Program-made: the position numbers and the translations under genes
Origin: Sycobia sp. Sy_11
Taxonomy: Eukaryota > Arthropoda > Insecta > Hymenoptera > Epichrysomallidae
Direction: 5' to 3'
Assembly (NCBI GenBank): GCA_018907035.1
Contig: JACCIC010000137.1
Coordinates: 1-64,000, forward strand
DNA: 64,000 nucleotides
Notes under the pieces: generated by a model
Database searches by the model: none
What the model was told of the DNA's origin: nothing
The model's input: only the letters and a program-made list of their open reading frames with translations
Part shown: positions 20,196-32,044 of the stretch, one piece after another
Position numbering within the stretch: position 1 is the stretch's first letter
How the letters are laid out: every line of letters starts with the position of its first letter

Positions 20196-20969
20196 CCGCT
20201 CTAAACGAAGGACACCGACACCGACGAACGAGCGAGAGGGAGAGAGGAAGGGCGAATCAGACAACTGCAGCTTCCTCGCGGCAAGTAGTTTTGCCTTATT
20301 TATATTGTTATTGCGTGTCGCTATTCAGACTGCCTTCGCCCGCAGTCGCGTGCATTGTTATAAAATATGCGAAGTCCGTGATTCGCGTAAACGATCATTC
20401 CAGTCATAATTGTTCTACCTCGTGTCCGTTTCCGTATCGTTCCAGTGTCCCGCCTAAGTCTGTATCTTCCCGCTTTGTATCATAGCTTCCCCATGCGTCG
20501 CTGAACCTGCAAGGAGTGGGTAGCCCGCGAGCTTCCGTATCGTATTGTAAAGCGTTTTAGTATTGTTAATAAATACATTGTTAATATTCATATTTGTCCC
20601 GAGTTATTCTTTCCGTGTTCCCCCTGTTCCCCGTTTCAGACAGAGCTAGCGTGTGTGTACAATCAAGCACACACACATACAGGCAGATATGGCTACGTGA
20701 GTAAGCCACCGTATACGGTAAGTTATTTTTTTTTTTTTATGTTATTTAACGTCGCTCTATTTATGCTTCCAAATATCGGTGCTAATCAGCGACGAAGGTC
20801 TACGATGTGTTTGTAAACAAAGCACATGTAAATTATTACAGCGGTACCTGTATCAATCGGCCGAGACCGGGATTGAACTCGGGTCACCAAGTTACTAGTC
20901 CTTCGCTCTAGCGATCGAGCCATCGTAGGCCTCTGATACGGTAAGTTTAATGCCGAAACTGGCATTACA
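19732..20969 (+). mobile_element. LTR-like segment with an inserted SINE
   Basis: It begins TGTGACGACCG and ends GGCATTACA, so it has TGT...ACA ends. An AATAAA (about 20568) precedes the last third. Two bases after the end is TGGCGCCCAAAGCG, which resembles a tRNA-Lys-type primer site (TGGCGCCC). The GC-rich inner part includes a (GA)n run at 20161-20190. No gag or pol follows, so it would be a solo or truncated LTR. A SINE interrupts it. The boundaries are a proposal. Confidence 0.4.
20725..20935 (-). mobile_element. tRNA-derived SINE with poly(A) and 12-bp target duplication
   Basis: The target duplication ATACGGTAAGTT is at 20713-20724 and 20936-20947. On the minus strand the element begins with a tRNA-like head (20860-20931): D-stem GCTC/GAGC, an A-box-like TGGCTCGATCGCTAGAG and a B-box GTTCAATCC (complement of 20870-20878). 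It ends in a poly(A) tail (T-run at about 20726-20738). The anticodon arm is degraded. SINEs of this kind are copied by LINE enzymes. Confidence 0.8.
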
Positions 20970-22239
20970 AATGGCGCCCAAAGCGTGAGGCCAGTGACGC
21001 GAAAATATATATGTTCAGTATATAAAATCCCCTGTTCGCTTTTGCTCTCGGATAAACGCGGAAAATTCGAGAAAAGTAGGTATAAACAGCTGCGCGCACG
21101 TGCAATACCGTGCAGCATGAACGAGCGGCCATCTTGGGTTATGTGTGCAAGAAGCTAGCAATAGGCTACTGACAGCAGCAGTCAGACCATAGCAACCAAC
21201 ATTGTGCTGTGCTATATACCCTTTATTTGTAACAATGCTATGATCCTCTTTTCTCCATATTGTTAATAAATTTAATAGCCTTATCGTGCCGTCCTTATTT
21301 TGCATTTTACACATATACTGCATAGAGACAAGCTAATATTAAAGCGACAAAAATATATTCCATTCTATGTATGCATGACTCATAATATTATTCACTATTA
21401 CTTATATTATTGACATGTAGCTCAGCAAGAAATATTTAAACTCTCTCAATGTCAATGCTAGAGAGAGAGAAAGTAGCTAGTAATGACACGTAGAAACAAT
21501 TACCGGTGTTTACCTTAGATCCCTGGAATTCTTGCTGTGCTATTTCCCCAAGCACAAACAGTATCTTGGGATAATAAATAATGTATATAATTTTGTGAAT
21601 GTAATTTATATCATATACATCTAACGTATGTGTATGAAATGTTATAATAATATATATAAATTTACATATCTATTTCTACACATGTATGCTGTCCTTCATA
21701 TTTATATATTTTATCAAGTTGGCATCGGTTCTTTTTTTTAACCCATATCGTTCAGACCCTTTGAATGAACTAACCGCCTCTACAGCTGTGAGAAATAAAT
21801 ATATAAAATATATTAGTCAATAGGCCCAATACCAGCTCCCTTTAAGTCATACATATATACATGAGCAGCCATATCATACCTCAGCACCAGCGCTGAGACT
21901 TGCTACAAACTCCTCTGATACAGAAGGAGTAAATATTTTAGCAATTTGAAAAGCCTACCTAACTGAAAAATCACCAAACCTTTGGTGAAAACAAGTTTCC
22001 CATTGATCAGACAATAATTTAAAATTTAAAAAAAAATAAAGTTATTGATGAAATGTGCCCCTCGCACAAAGACAGAATGCATAATGTAAGTATATATTCC
22101 AATATTTCCTGCATGAAATTTGAGTGGTAACGCATATGTAAGGAAATACTGTATCCAACCTGAACTTTCAATCTATGGTAATTTACTTTATTGTAAACAA
22201 AGTAATTTTATATTACTTATGAAAATATCTATTTTTTTG
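20970..22239. other. Intergenic DNA
   Basis: Possible primer-site remnant at 20972-20989, then AT-rich DNA. No gene, array or clear repeat seen. Confidence 0.4.
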
Positions 22240-23226
22240 CAAATAAGCTTCATTTGCAGGAAATTTTATTGCACTACTTTATTCAAAGCAGAATTTGGAG
22301 CTGAAGCACAAAAAATTCTTATCAAAACTTATGATGAGAATACTTTGTCTGATACGACATGCAGAGACTAGTTTACACGTTCCAAAAATAATGATTTTGA
22401 ATTTGAGAACGAATAATGTTGAACTTGAAGACAAAAAATTTGATGTATGACTCGATCATGGCCGATGTCAGATGCTAGCACGACTTTGTAAAACGTTATA
22501 AACAGATGACTCAACTGTTTCAAAACATTTATAAGTATTTAAAAGTGTTAGAAATTCTCCAGGAGCAAGGACATTGCGTACCCTAGAAATTGAAGCCGTG
22601 AGATGTGGAACGTCGTTTTGTCACATGTGAACTACCACTTCCAAAGTAAAAAAGAAAAGTTTTTTTGTACCATATCGTGACTGGCGTTGAAAAGTGAATA
22701 CATTACGATAATCCAAAGCGTAGAACATTGAAAGGTGGTGCCAGCGATCCATAAACATCGTTCGTAAAACTAAATATCCATGTTACGAAGCTGCATTTCT
22801 GTATTTCGTGGATCAGTAGAGTATAATTTATTATGAGCTGCTCAATTTTAAATCGACTCTTTCGGGACATCGCTATCGACTTCAATTGATGCATTTGAAT
22901 CGATCGCTATCCGAGCAAAGATACAACAAAGTGATTTTGCGACACGATAACCCTCGGTCTTAGCTTGAGAAACTAGTGGAAACCTAGCTGGAAACGTTTC
23001 AATGGGCAGTTCCATGCCACCTGCCATATTCACCTGATATAGCCTCTTCATCTATTTTCTTTATCGATTTTCATCTATTCACCAGCGCCTTCATCCTTAC
23101 GAAAAAGCTAAAAAATAAATCGAATTTTGGATCAACTTGTCATGTGGTTTTTTCGAAGTGGAATTCATATACTGCCTGGAGAATGGTGAAAGTAGTATCT
23201 AGTGATGGACAATACTTTGAATGAAT
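22240..23226 (+). pseudogene. Old mariner transposase relic
   Basis: Many stops and frame changes, but mariner blocks remain in order: FGAEAQKILIKTYDENTLSD with TTCRD (about 22291-22371), a block like DVERRFVTCELPLPK near 22598-22640, HIVTGVEK where the usual catalytic Asp of VTGDEKW is Val (about 22670-22690), HYDNPKRR, and a C-terminal part like FFRSGIHILPGEW near 23150-23190. It is related to the element at 16305-17559 but far more decayed, so two waves of mariner activity are recorded. No terminal repeats could be matched; the right end runs into (TA)n. Confidence 0.75.
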
Positions 23227-23278
23227 TATTGTATTTTTATTCCTTATATTTTAAATGGAACTTTATTTAAAAAACAGT

Positions 23279-23282
<4 letters not shown>

Positions 23283-23326
<44 letters not shown>
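23283..23326. repeat. (TA)n microsatellite
   Basis: Pure TA run just after the mariner relic. Confidence 0.9.
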
Positions 23327-23327
<1 letters not shown>

Positions 23328-24372
23328 TTTGTGTTATTAATAATAATAATTGTTTTCAAATAAATTTATTCGTTAGTATCATTATTTAGACATTAAATAA
23401 CATACAAAGAAAAATTTTTTCTTAGCAGCTTTTCAAATTAAAATTATTTAAAGATTTCTATTCTCAGTTTTGTACTGCATTAGTGAAACTTATTCCATAT
23501 TTCCACCATCAGCAGAAAGTTTCAGCAGATAAAAAAATAATCCGTAAAATTAGTGTCGGTCATACATAGAAACCGTCAGCGAATATTGAAATTGGAAAAA
23601 ATAAGTTGCTCTCAAAACAGCACAACCGACGTTTCCCCTAATAGGCATTGATACTACTTCACCAATAGCGAGGAGAAGGTCATTGCATATAAAATATAGG
23701 ATTAAATCAAGCAGAACAAGGAAGTTTAAGTACCAGGGTACGTGGAGCAGATGAGATATCGTGGAAGGTCAGCATAACCTATACGCTGCAAGTGTATGAC
23801 AGGTGCTGAAAAATTGAAAGGAGCAAAAATACAGGAAAAAAGTGGAATTTTTCCATTCTAAAAAGTGCTCCTAGTTGATGATAATATGTATAATGGTGGA
23901 AATCATTTTTAGGAGGATAAGCAAATAATTTGAGTTTTCAGCTAAATACTAAAGTGCAAACATCCCACTAACGAGCCTGGTGCGAGACTTTATAAAAGGT
24001 GCATACCAAAAGGTCGATAAAATAATCATTCAAGACAACATAAAACAAGAAGAGTGAATAACAGTAAGTGACTAACACAATACGTTGTGAATTTACAACA
24101 ATAAAATGACTAACATCAATATTGTTTGCAATGAGAATTGCCGTAAACACCACCTGCAAAGGAAGAGAAAAAGAAATAAAGGTAAAGCAACATTAAATAA
24201 AGAAAAGTTGCATGGATGCATGTAACAAACCAAGATACAGGTAGATGAGAAATATACATATACATGTAGAATAAAAAGAAAATGTAGGATGCGAGAAGGA
24301 GCAAGAAAAGTGACAGGTACGCACAGCAGTGAAGGGAGGTAAAAAAATGTATAGATAAGAAAGAAAATTATG
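23327..24372. other. Intergenic DNA
   Basis: AT-rich then purine-rich DNA; nothing supported. Confidence 0.4.
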
Positions 24373-24574
24373 CATGCAGAAGAATCAAGAAATATACACA
24401 TAGAAAAGATATCAAGAAAAGTATACGCAGAGAAGGAAAGGAAGATAGAAGGAGAGAAATAAAGAAATGCATGCATGTAGAAGAATAAAGAAATGTACGT
24501 ATAGAAAACATATCAAGGAAAGTATACGCAGAGAAGGAAGGAAGATAGGAGGAGAGAAATAAAGTAAACATATA
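24373..24574 (+). repeat. 101-bp purine-rich tandem duplication
   Basis: CATGCAGAAGAATCAAGAAA at 24373 recurs as CATGTAGAAGAATAAAGAAA at 24474, and the copies remain similar through AAGTATACGCAGAGAAGGAA and GGAGAGAAATAAAG. Open frames on the opposite strand are by-products of the purine bias. Confidence 0.8.
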
Positions 24575-24619
24575 TCTAGAGAAGGAAAGAAAGTACACAT
24601 ACATAGAGAGATGGAAATA

Positions 24620-26060
24620 ATGACTTAAACATTAAGAACGAAAGTCAGATAGGGAGAAAGAAAACAGAGAGATATAGATGGACACGGACAGTTAGACACA
24701 TGCAGAAGAAGATAGACTGGGAGAGAAAGAGAGGTATATGGAAGTAAACAAGGAGCGAGAGGGAGAGAGACAACATAACGTCGAAACGGGAAAATAATGC
24801 TACGAAATTCGGAAGGTAGACATGAGTGGAAAAATGAGGATAAATAAAACAAAGAACAACGCATACGTGGCGAAGATCGAGAAACCATGCGGACGCCGCA
24901 AATTGAAAATGAAAGATCGAAAGCACGTGGCCGCACGGGGTTATGTGCGACATGCCGGACGCGGTAGGGGCTGCTGTCGTAACCATCTCAAGGAAGCCGC
25001 ACACGGAAGAAGAAGGTAGCAACGGCGATATTCGCACCGAGCTCAACGACGTCAGCTCAACAAGCAGGAAGGGCGCGTGGAGACGCTGAAAAACACAACG
25101 AGATTAGTGAGAGTCGGAGAGATACAGCGTGCGAAGTCCGCACAGCAGACGACCGCACTGGAAGTAGCAGCCAGCGTAAAGACGGAAGTCGCCGCGGAGA
25201 AGGAGCGACCAACAGCGCCACCGCTCTTAGCGGCGCCGCACCGAACTACCGACGGGGAGATATATATAGATATATCTCCCGAGTAAATTTGAAATTGGCG
25301 CGCAGCACAAGTCATAAAACAAGACATGGTAGACTGATAATGTCGGTCGAAACGGTATTAAGCTTATGGAAGAGCCCGAGATTGGCGCAGATCGGAGAAG
25401 ACGTACGATAATTGGTGCAAATTGGGGAAGAAGGCTGATGATTGGAGCATAACGAAAAGAAGAGCTGCGATTGGAGGATCGAGGATGAAGACGAAGAGGA
25501 CTTCAGAAGATTTTCAAAGCCTGAAGAACACACACGTGTCGCAGCCATTGTCGCTCAACAAAAAAACCAAAGCTAAATTTCTCGAGGAGTTAAGTAGATT
25601 TTGTCCGGAAGGGAAGAGTGCGGAAGGTGAAGTGCGGCGTGCGCGAGAAGCCACGGTAATCGGGAAGTAGAGTGAAGTGTGGACAAGGACTGTGTAAGTT
25701 GTGAGAGTAAATTGTGCGGACGGTGCCTGGACGAGACAAACCTGTTTTTTTTCTTTTTTTCTCTCTCTCTCTCCAAGGGAAACCACCGCGGAAGAGAAGC
25801 CGGCAGCAGAAGCGAATGCACGAGGGGACGCCCTCAGAATTAGCGGCATCGGTGACTGGGCCTGCGCGCCCTTAAAGTAACTAAATTCCTTTATGTAAAT
25901 ATTGCGAGCGGGGGAAAACGGGACGCGGGGAAAATCAGGTAGCGGCGGCCACCAAACGGGGAAGTAAGGGTCGTTCTGCGAGCGTATATGCGAGATGGCG
26001 CGGAAGATGGCGGACGCCACAATTCGGCACATGTAATTTTTCTTGTAATAAACAAAAGTT
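24620..26060. other. GC-richer region, possible LTR or promoter DNA
   Basis: Composition rises well above the AT-rich flanks between about 24850 and 26030. It holds an AAGATGGCGGAC phrase (about 26005), which matches the YY1-type site, and AATAAA at about 26048, the order seen in an LTR or a promoter followed by a polyadenylation site. No coding frame is supported. The element it may belong to is not identified. Confidence 0.35.
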
Positions 26061-26339
26061 GGAAATTGAGTTCAGTTCAATTTTTTTGTCTTCGTAAGAA
26101 CCAAAATCTATATCTATATAATACATATAATATAATATTTATCTATGTAAAATATACACATGACATTTAAAAAAGAAAAAAACTTTATACACATCAGCCC
26201 GAGTTCCCATTCTGGAAGTACACAGGAGGAAAAGGCGGTAAGTGGAAGTACGTGACGAGCGGAAGTCCGCACAACGTTACATGTTAGATTGAAAATAATA
26301 TCCATAAAGAAAAATGAGAACAAGCAATTAAAGATTAAT

Positions 26340-27862
26340 TAAATTCATATTATGTGGACACTAGTATCAAAGCTTATATGATGTATTTTGGAAGGAAGAG
26401 TTTGTGGGATGAGTTGAAGTGGGTCTCTGTGATGCAGGCGATGCCGATGTTTTCCTCCTCCTGGAGTTAGAGGAGTTCTAAGAATCTATTTCTGCAGAGG
26501 ATGCTGTTCGCTTTCCAGTTGAGAATCTGTACCTAGGGATTAGCCATTATTGAGTCTACAGAGAGTGGTGGTAGTGTTCGTGATGAACTGCATTATGATG
26601 TTTTGCAGTTTGGACGCAATGGGTGGTGAGTTGATTTGCAACGGTGCCGCTGATACTAGTCTGTTGCTTACTATGCTCGCATTTGTGGTGCAAGTGAGGT
26701 TTGTCCGAATTTTGTAAAGATTAGGGGTGATGCTCTTTTTTGTGTGAGCTGCGTGGGGGGGTGTTACCGGTTTTGACGACATTTACCGGCTTTACTTGTT
26801 CGTCAGGGGGCTTGTCCTTCTTAGGGTCTTTGACGCAGCCCCTGTAGGTTGCCCTGTGCTCACCTTTGCTATTGGCGCAGGTGGGAGGGGCGTCTTTATT
26901 GCTTTTTAGAGGGCAAGACGGGGTGGCATGGCTTTTGCTGCAGAAAGCGCAGGCCCTCGCAGTGCGGCAGTAGTTTGCCATATGGTTATATTTGAGGCAA
27001 CGCCGGCACTGCAGCGTGACTTTCGACTTCCTCTTTGCCTCCACTTTTATGTTGAGCCCACCGATAATGCTTAAATCGAAAATTGACTTAGCGGCGGGCG
27101 AGGAAGATCGAGGTGAACGGCCACTAGCGGCGAGATTTTTTCGCCGCTACGCATTCGGTGAATGCGTCGAAGGGTGTAACCTTTTGAGTAATCCAGGATT
27201 TCTTTGTCCTGGATGGGTTCGTCAATATCACGAATGACTACAACTAAGTCCCGTTCTTTGGGGACTTGATTAATGATATATTGGATTTTGGTCTTTTCTA
27301 GGTGGGCCGTTAGGTGCCTGAACTCGTCTACCATTGCCGTGTAAACCTTGACTGAGTCGGAGGTGTTGACGGCCCGGCGATCGGAAATTCCGGCTTTCTC
27401 TATGCTGATCTTTAGCTTTACACAAATCATTTTTTGGCGGATGATGATGGGAGTGGTGGGGTTGAAGAGCGAGGGGGGGATTCTTTTTCAGTATCAGAAT
27501 CTAGATCAAAGAGGGTTGGTGCCGATTTGGAAACGCGGATGCGTGTACAGCTTTGTTTAAGGAACTCGGCTTCTTCGGAGACCGGAGTTGATTGAGAGAC
27601 GGTTATTTTAGAAGCGGGGATGCAGGAAATTGCTGCCTCCTGAAAGAAGTCCATGGCGGACGAGGAAGATGTAGAAGTTGCGGTGGTGTGGCGCGATGTT
27701 GCCACCGATTGAGAGGGAGTTGGATTTGTTGTAGTGGTGGATATTATGTTTTGTAGGCAATCAATCTGATCCCCAACGCCGATGATAACTTTTATCAGCT
27801 TTTGGGGGGAAGACCGTCGAGGTCGGTGGTAAGGCCGGTGTCCATGTCCATGGATTCGGACT
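26340..27862 (-). mobile_element. Jockey-type LINE, 5' part only
   Basis: On the minus strand ORF1 starts near 27862 (MDMDTGLTTDLDGLP) and continues in several frames: a Ser/Thr-rich part (27705-27427), a PRE_C2HC-like block (VVVIRDIDEPIQD, then LRRIHRMRSGEKIS, 27430-27071) and three zinc-knuckle units (CRRCLKYNHMANYC, CAFCSKSHATPSC, CANSKGEHRATYRGC, 27044-26721). ORF2 begins near 26532 with an APE-endonuclease head (VQILNWKANSIL, and ITETHF near 26420) and is lost at about 26340. ORF1 binds the element RNA and ORF2 nicks and copies. Retaining the 5' end and losing the 3' end is the reverse of usual LINE truncation, so a later deletion or insertion cut it. Confidence 0.75.
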
Positions 27863-28469
27863 TACGATTGAGTGCTGTTTTTTAGGGGGGAGAGGGGATT
27901 GAATCCTGTTTGTAATTGGGGGGATGTAAAGTAGAGGGGGAGGTGGGGTATGGGAAATTATAGCTGTGTGTGAGTAAATGTTAATGTAAATATGTAAATA
28001 TAAATATAGGTATGATTAAATTTTAAATAAATATATATATATTAGATATAGAACTAGCTAATATTTGATATGAGATAAATCATATATAATTATATAAGTT
28101 TAATTTAAGAGAGGTTAGTTTGAGTTGAAAATCTAAGATGTCTTTTAGATGAGAATGAAGAGTTAAGACTTAAGTTAAAATAAAAATCAAAATTAAAATT
28201 AAAGTTGAAATTGAATTAAAATTAAAATTAAAATTGAAATTAAAATTAAATTAAAAATTAAAATTAAATTAAAATTAAAATTAAATTTAAAAAATTTAAA
28301 TTTAAAAATTAGATTTTAAATTAAATTAAATTAAATTTTTGAGGTTAGTATTAAAAAGTTTTAAGAGTTTATTACAAACTTATAATTTATAAATTATAAA
28401 AAATTATATAAATAATATAAATTACAAGTCATGCACGAAATAAATGAGAATGAAATTAAATTGAAATCA
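27863..28469. repeat. AT-rich spacer with AAAATT hexamer repeats
   Basis: From about 28160 to 28345 the plus strand is almost only A and T arranged as AAAATT/AAATTA units. It separates the Jockey and Gypsy remnants. Confidence 0.7.
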
Positions 28470-28499
28470 GGCGCGGCTTTTTCAGCTCACGGATAGGCT

Positions 28500-30953
28500 G
28501 AGGTCCAGTGGGTCCGAGCAGGTATGGCTCCATAGCCTTCCTGGGAAGCGTGGGTGTGCAGCTCAGTATCTCTATACTGGTTGTACAATTGGACTACGGG
28601 CGCTTCCGTGAGTGCCTTTTTCAGTTGCACGAAGGATGCCCTCTATTCAGCTGCGAACCTGAAGCGGGCGCCATCTCGCAACAAATCGCTCATCGGTTGG
28701 GCTATTTTAGCATGTCCCCTAATAAATTTACGGAAGTATCCTGCTAATCCCAGGAATCTTTGTACCTGTTTAGTGGTTCTGGGTTTCGGAAAGCCAGTCA
28801 AGGTCGCCGTCTTCTCAGGTGATGGTGAGATCCGTCCTTTCTCCACTACGTGGCCTACAACAACTGGCATTTTTTCCAATTGACCTTGAGTCTGAAGCGT
28901 GATGCAAAATTTAAAACTGTCTCTAAATTTGTCACCACTTCCTCATAAGTCCTGGCCATCACGGAATCGTCTATAAACACTACCAGAATATCTTTATTCA
29001 TCAACCCCGAGAAAACATAATGGACAAACCGAGTGAATACGGCCGGCGATGTCGCCAGGCCGAACGGTACACCAGTAAATTCAGACTGCCCCAACGGCAT
29101 TAGGAAGGAGGTATACTTCTTGCTAGCATCCACTATACGTCAACTTTTACGTGAAAAAAACCGTTTTTTAAGTTTATTGTAGCAAATACACGTAAATCGG
29201 CTAAACTGTCAAGCACATCTTCCACTAACGGCATCGGGGTCCTCTCCTTCAGAATGACGTTCCTCAACGGCTTATAGACAATGCATATGCGCACTGCCAT
29301 CTTTTTTTCTCGCCACTACTACTGCACTCGCCAACTCTGAACGAATGCCTACAATAATCCCTTCACGACGCCACTCCGCAATCGGCGAATCAACTTCGGT
29401 TTTTTCTTTCGGCGCCAGTCTCCTTGGACTATAACTTATGGGAGTCTCATCCTTCAGAATTATTTTCATAATTACTGGCGCTTCCTCCTCGACCTGTGGA
29501 TGGTATCATTGTACAAGGGCTGCATTTTATAATGGAACTCAGACCGCACTGCTTGTACAGCCCTCTCCTTCCCGTCAAGCTCTTCTTCCATTAAAGCGAT
29601 GTATTCGGTACCGATAAGAGGTTCCACCTTGGCTCCATACGTATCCAGTATGACACGCACAAAGTCTCTAATCGGGTCGCCGATTATTACTTTCTCATCC
29701 GTCACGTATACTGGTACGATGACGTATTCCATGTCGTACTCAGTTCCGTCCAAGCAGGTAGTGAGAGAGACCTTCCCTTCCGGTCTTACTATTTTCCCTC
29801 CGAAACCTCTCAGAGTTCCCACATATTCTCTTATTTGTATCGTCATGCTTAAGTTAGCAGCGATCTCACTCCACATGTCGGATCGTATGACGTTGATCTT
29901 GGCGCCTGAGTCCAACATGGCCGCCACTGTCAAGCCTTCGATTTCCACTGCTTTATGTGTGGTGTCATTTTCTTCTTCCACTTGAGCCAAGCTGATCGAG
30001 TTGATGGACGTCTCGCGGGTTGTACTTATCTTGGCCTCCGTACAGTTTCTTGAAAGGTGCCACGTGCATCCACAGGTAAAGAATTTACGGCCTTGTCCCT
30101 GCTCTGGACATTTATAGGCTTTATGGCCTGTCCCTCCACAGTTAAAACACTTACTCAATTTTAACTTCGTATCCTCTCCTTTGCATTCCGATAAAACCGC
30201 TCCTCGTGCGCTTGACGCTTCAACTTTGCGTTGATCTTCTCGACGGATTTTGGATTCACGCTTCACAGAGCTTCCGCAAGTTCCTCATAATTTTTGCAGA
30301 GGTAAAACATCGCTTTATTCTGTGCATCGTGCTGTATCCCACTGACGATGAATTTCAGAATTGCACGCTCGGATAGACCTCCTTGGTTCCCTAGGCGTCT
30401 CATACGGTGCACGTAGTTCAGTAGCGGCTCGTCGCGTTCCGGGCACGCTTTTCTCATTTTCTCCAAAATCTCAAACTCCTCAACGTGTCTTCCGAAGGTG
30501 TGCTCCAACGCTGGATCTAGTGCCGTCCATGAAGTGATATCACTCCTTGTTTTCACCCAATCCACAGCTGCTCCAGTTAATGCTCTTTTATCAGCGAAGA
30601 ACGTTTCGTGAGGTGACTACGCGCTCACGACACTCAATTAATTTATCATTTCTATCCACAATCGTACCGGCAACAATTGCTCCTGCCCTGAGAATTTCTC
30701 GAGCATATTGGCCTCGTCGATGAACAGGATGCGTGTTCGTGGTCGGCCATTATACTCTAATACTTTAGTCAACCGACCTGCAAGCGTTGCTACCGGATCA
30801 TCCCTCTCTAGCTCAGACACGCTTCACTCGCGGTCAAAACCGGACGTCCTGCTGCAAGCGCTCTAGTGCGCCCTGCATCTCGAGTATCTTTGCCTGCGCT
30901 TGTTGTTTTTCTTCAAGGAGCATCTCTATCGCGGATTGATCCATGCTTGCCAT
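28500..30953 (-). pseudogene. Gypsy gag-pol, frameshifted and truncated
   Basis: Gag opens at the ATG complementary to 30951-30953 (MASMDQSAIEMLLEEKQQAQ) and is broken within 40 codons; a gag core (RDEPLLNYVHRMRRLG) is at 30565-30263. The frame 30266-29472 has two zinc knuckles (CFNCGGTGHKAYKC; FTCGCTWHLSRNC) and a retropepsin site (MLDSGAKINVI, usually DSGA). RT follows: DSPIAEWRREGII (29400), YTSFLMPLGQSEF and VPFGLATSPAVF (about 29110-29050), then the YxDD box as VVFIDDS (28990). The RT/RNase H linker (FLGLAGYFRKFI) is at 28760-28720. RNase H starts as ELHTHAS, where the usual catalytic Asp is His. At least four breaks. Confidence 0.8.
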
Positions 30954-31474
30954 TTTCGATTTCAACGCTCCGGTCCTTGCTCCTGTAAGCCCGTTACAGA
31001 TTTCTTCACTGTCCTCGGTGGCTGTTGACGAACGGGCCGCTGCTCGTTTTTCGGTTTTGATGACCGTGGTACCTCCATGCTTTCCAGGATGTTGTGATCT
31101 GCACCTATCGCCTGCACCAACTTCGCTGTCTCCCTAGCGTACGCCAGCACTTTACTGGAGGTTATCTATTTGGTTATACCTCTTGCGTCAACTCACAGCG
31201 CATCACTCTTAATGTGATCGCTGAAGGCTCTCTTCTGCCCAGTGGCTTATCTCTGTGCGTCTCTTCGACGCACCTCGATACTCTGCTTCTACGAGGATTG
31301 CTATGTCCACCGTTTAGTCCTCTGACATCCCCAGTGCAACTTAGCTATCGCCCTCGTTTCCTCAGAAATGCAGCTTTTTGACGAGTGCACGGTCATTCAA
31401 CTTTTCTCTAAGCCTCACTCTTCGAACGCGTTACTTCAAGCCTTGCATTTTCTATTTAATCCAACATAACTAAA

Positions 31475-31492
31475 ATCCCGACTGAGCCCCCA
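31475..31492 (-). other. Primer binding site, tRNA-Pro-like
   Basis: The minus strand reads TGGGGGCTCAGTCGGGAT, two bases after the LTR end (...TCTACA). It differs from the known tRNA-Pro primer site (TGGGGGCTCGTCCGGGAT) at a few central positions, which marks the start of minus-strand DNA synthesis. Confidence 0.75.
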
Positions 31493-31494
31493 AT

Positions 31495-32011
31495 TGTAGA
31501 AATGATGATAATGTGGATGTAGAAATCAAGAAGGCGGAATTTAAAACAGAGCAACTATTTATTAATAGTTTCGTTAGGCGGTTAAGTGCGCAAATGTTGC
31601 TGCGCTCGAAGTTGTCACCGGACTCCCGGGCCACTCGTTACAATCTTGCTCTTAGACTCGCCTTTGGTTATGTCAGAGGATTCCCCGCATTTCGTTACCA
31701 AGCCTGTCTATACTTGTGCATACTTATACCAAGGCTCATGCACACCTCTGATTTGTTCTCCCACACTCACTCTCTCTCTCTCTCTCTCTCTCACACACAT
31801 TTACTCTCTCTCTCTCTATCTCTCTCTATCTCTCTGACGCATACTCACTCTCCCTGTCTGCTTGCATAGATCACTTTCGCTCATTTGCACTAATACGCAC
31901 ACTCACATATATATAAATATTAAAAAACAAATTGGTATCATAATTATTGATATAATAATTATGACAACCTGACAGTTCTTATTTATAATTACCATATTAT
32001 TACACTCCACA
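31495..32011 (-). repeat. Gypsy LTR, 517 bp
   Basis: On the minus strand it runs from TGTGGAGTGTAATAATATGG to CATTATCATCATTTCTACA, with TG...CA ends, and directly precedes the primer site. It contains a (GA)n tract (TC on plus at about 31769-31840). No second copy is in the window left of the element. Confidence 0.7.
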
Positions 32012-32044
32012 TTCCCATAATTAACATTATGTAAAAGTTTAAAA

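Larger units (their letters stand above)
28470..32011 (-). mobile_element. Gypsy (Ty3-type) retrotransposon, one LTR, 3' truncated
   Basis: Minus-strand order: LTR (31495-32011), primer site (31475-31492), gag, protease, RT, start of RNase H, then loss of similarity at about 28470. Integrase and the second LTR are absent. Flanks are AT-rich non-coding DNA. Confidence 0.8.

Noticed and set aside
19783..20485. Arg/Glu-rich open frames on both strands
   Set aside because: They arise from the (GA)n tract and GC-rich LTR-like DNA; no domain or splice pattern supports them.
20860..20931. A functional tRNA gene
   Set aside because: The anticodon arm does not pair well, and poly(A) plus target duplication show it is the head of a SINE.
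24093..25050. Several minus-strand Phe/Leu/Ser-rich frames
   Set aside because: They are produced by purine-rich plus-strand DNA and a tandem duplication.
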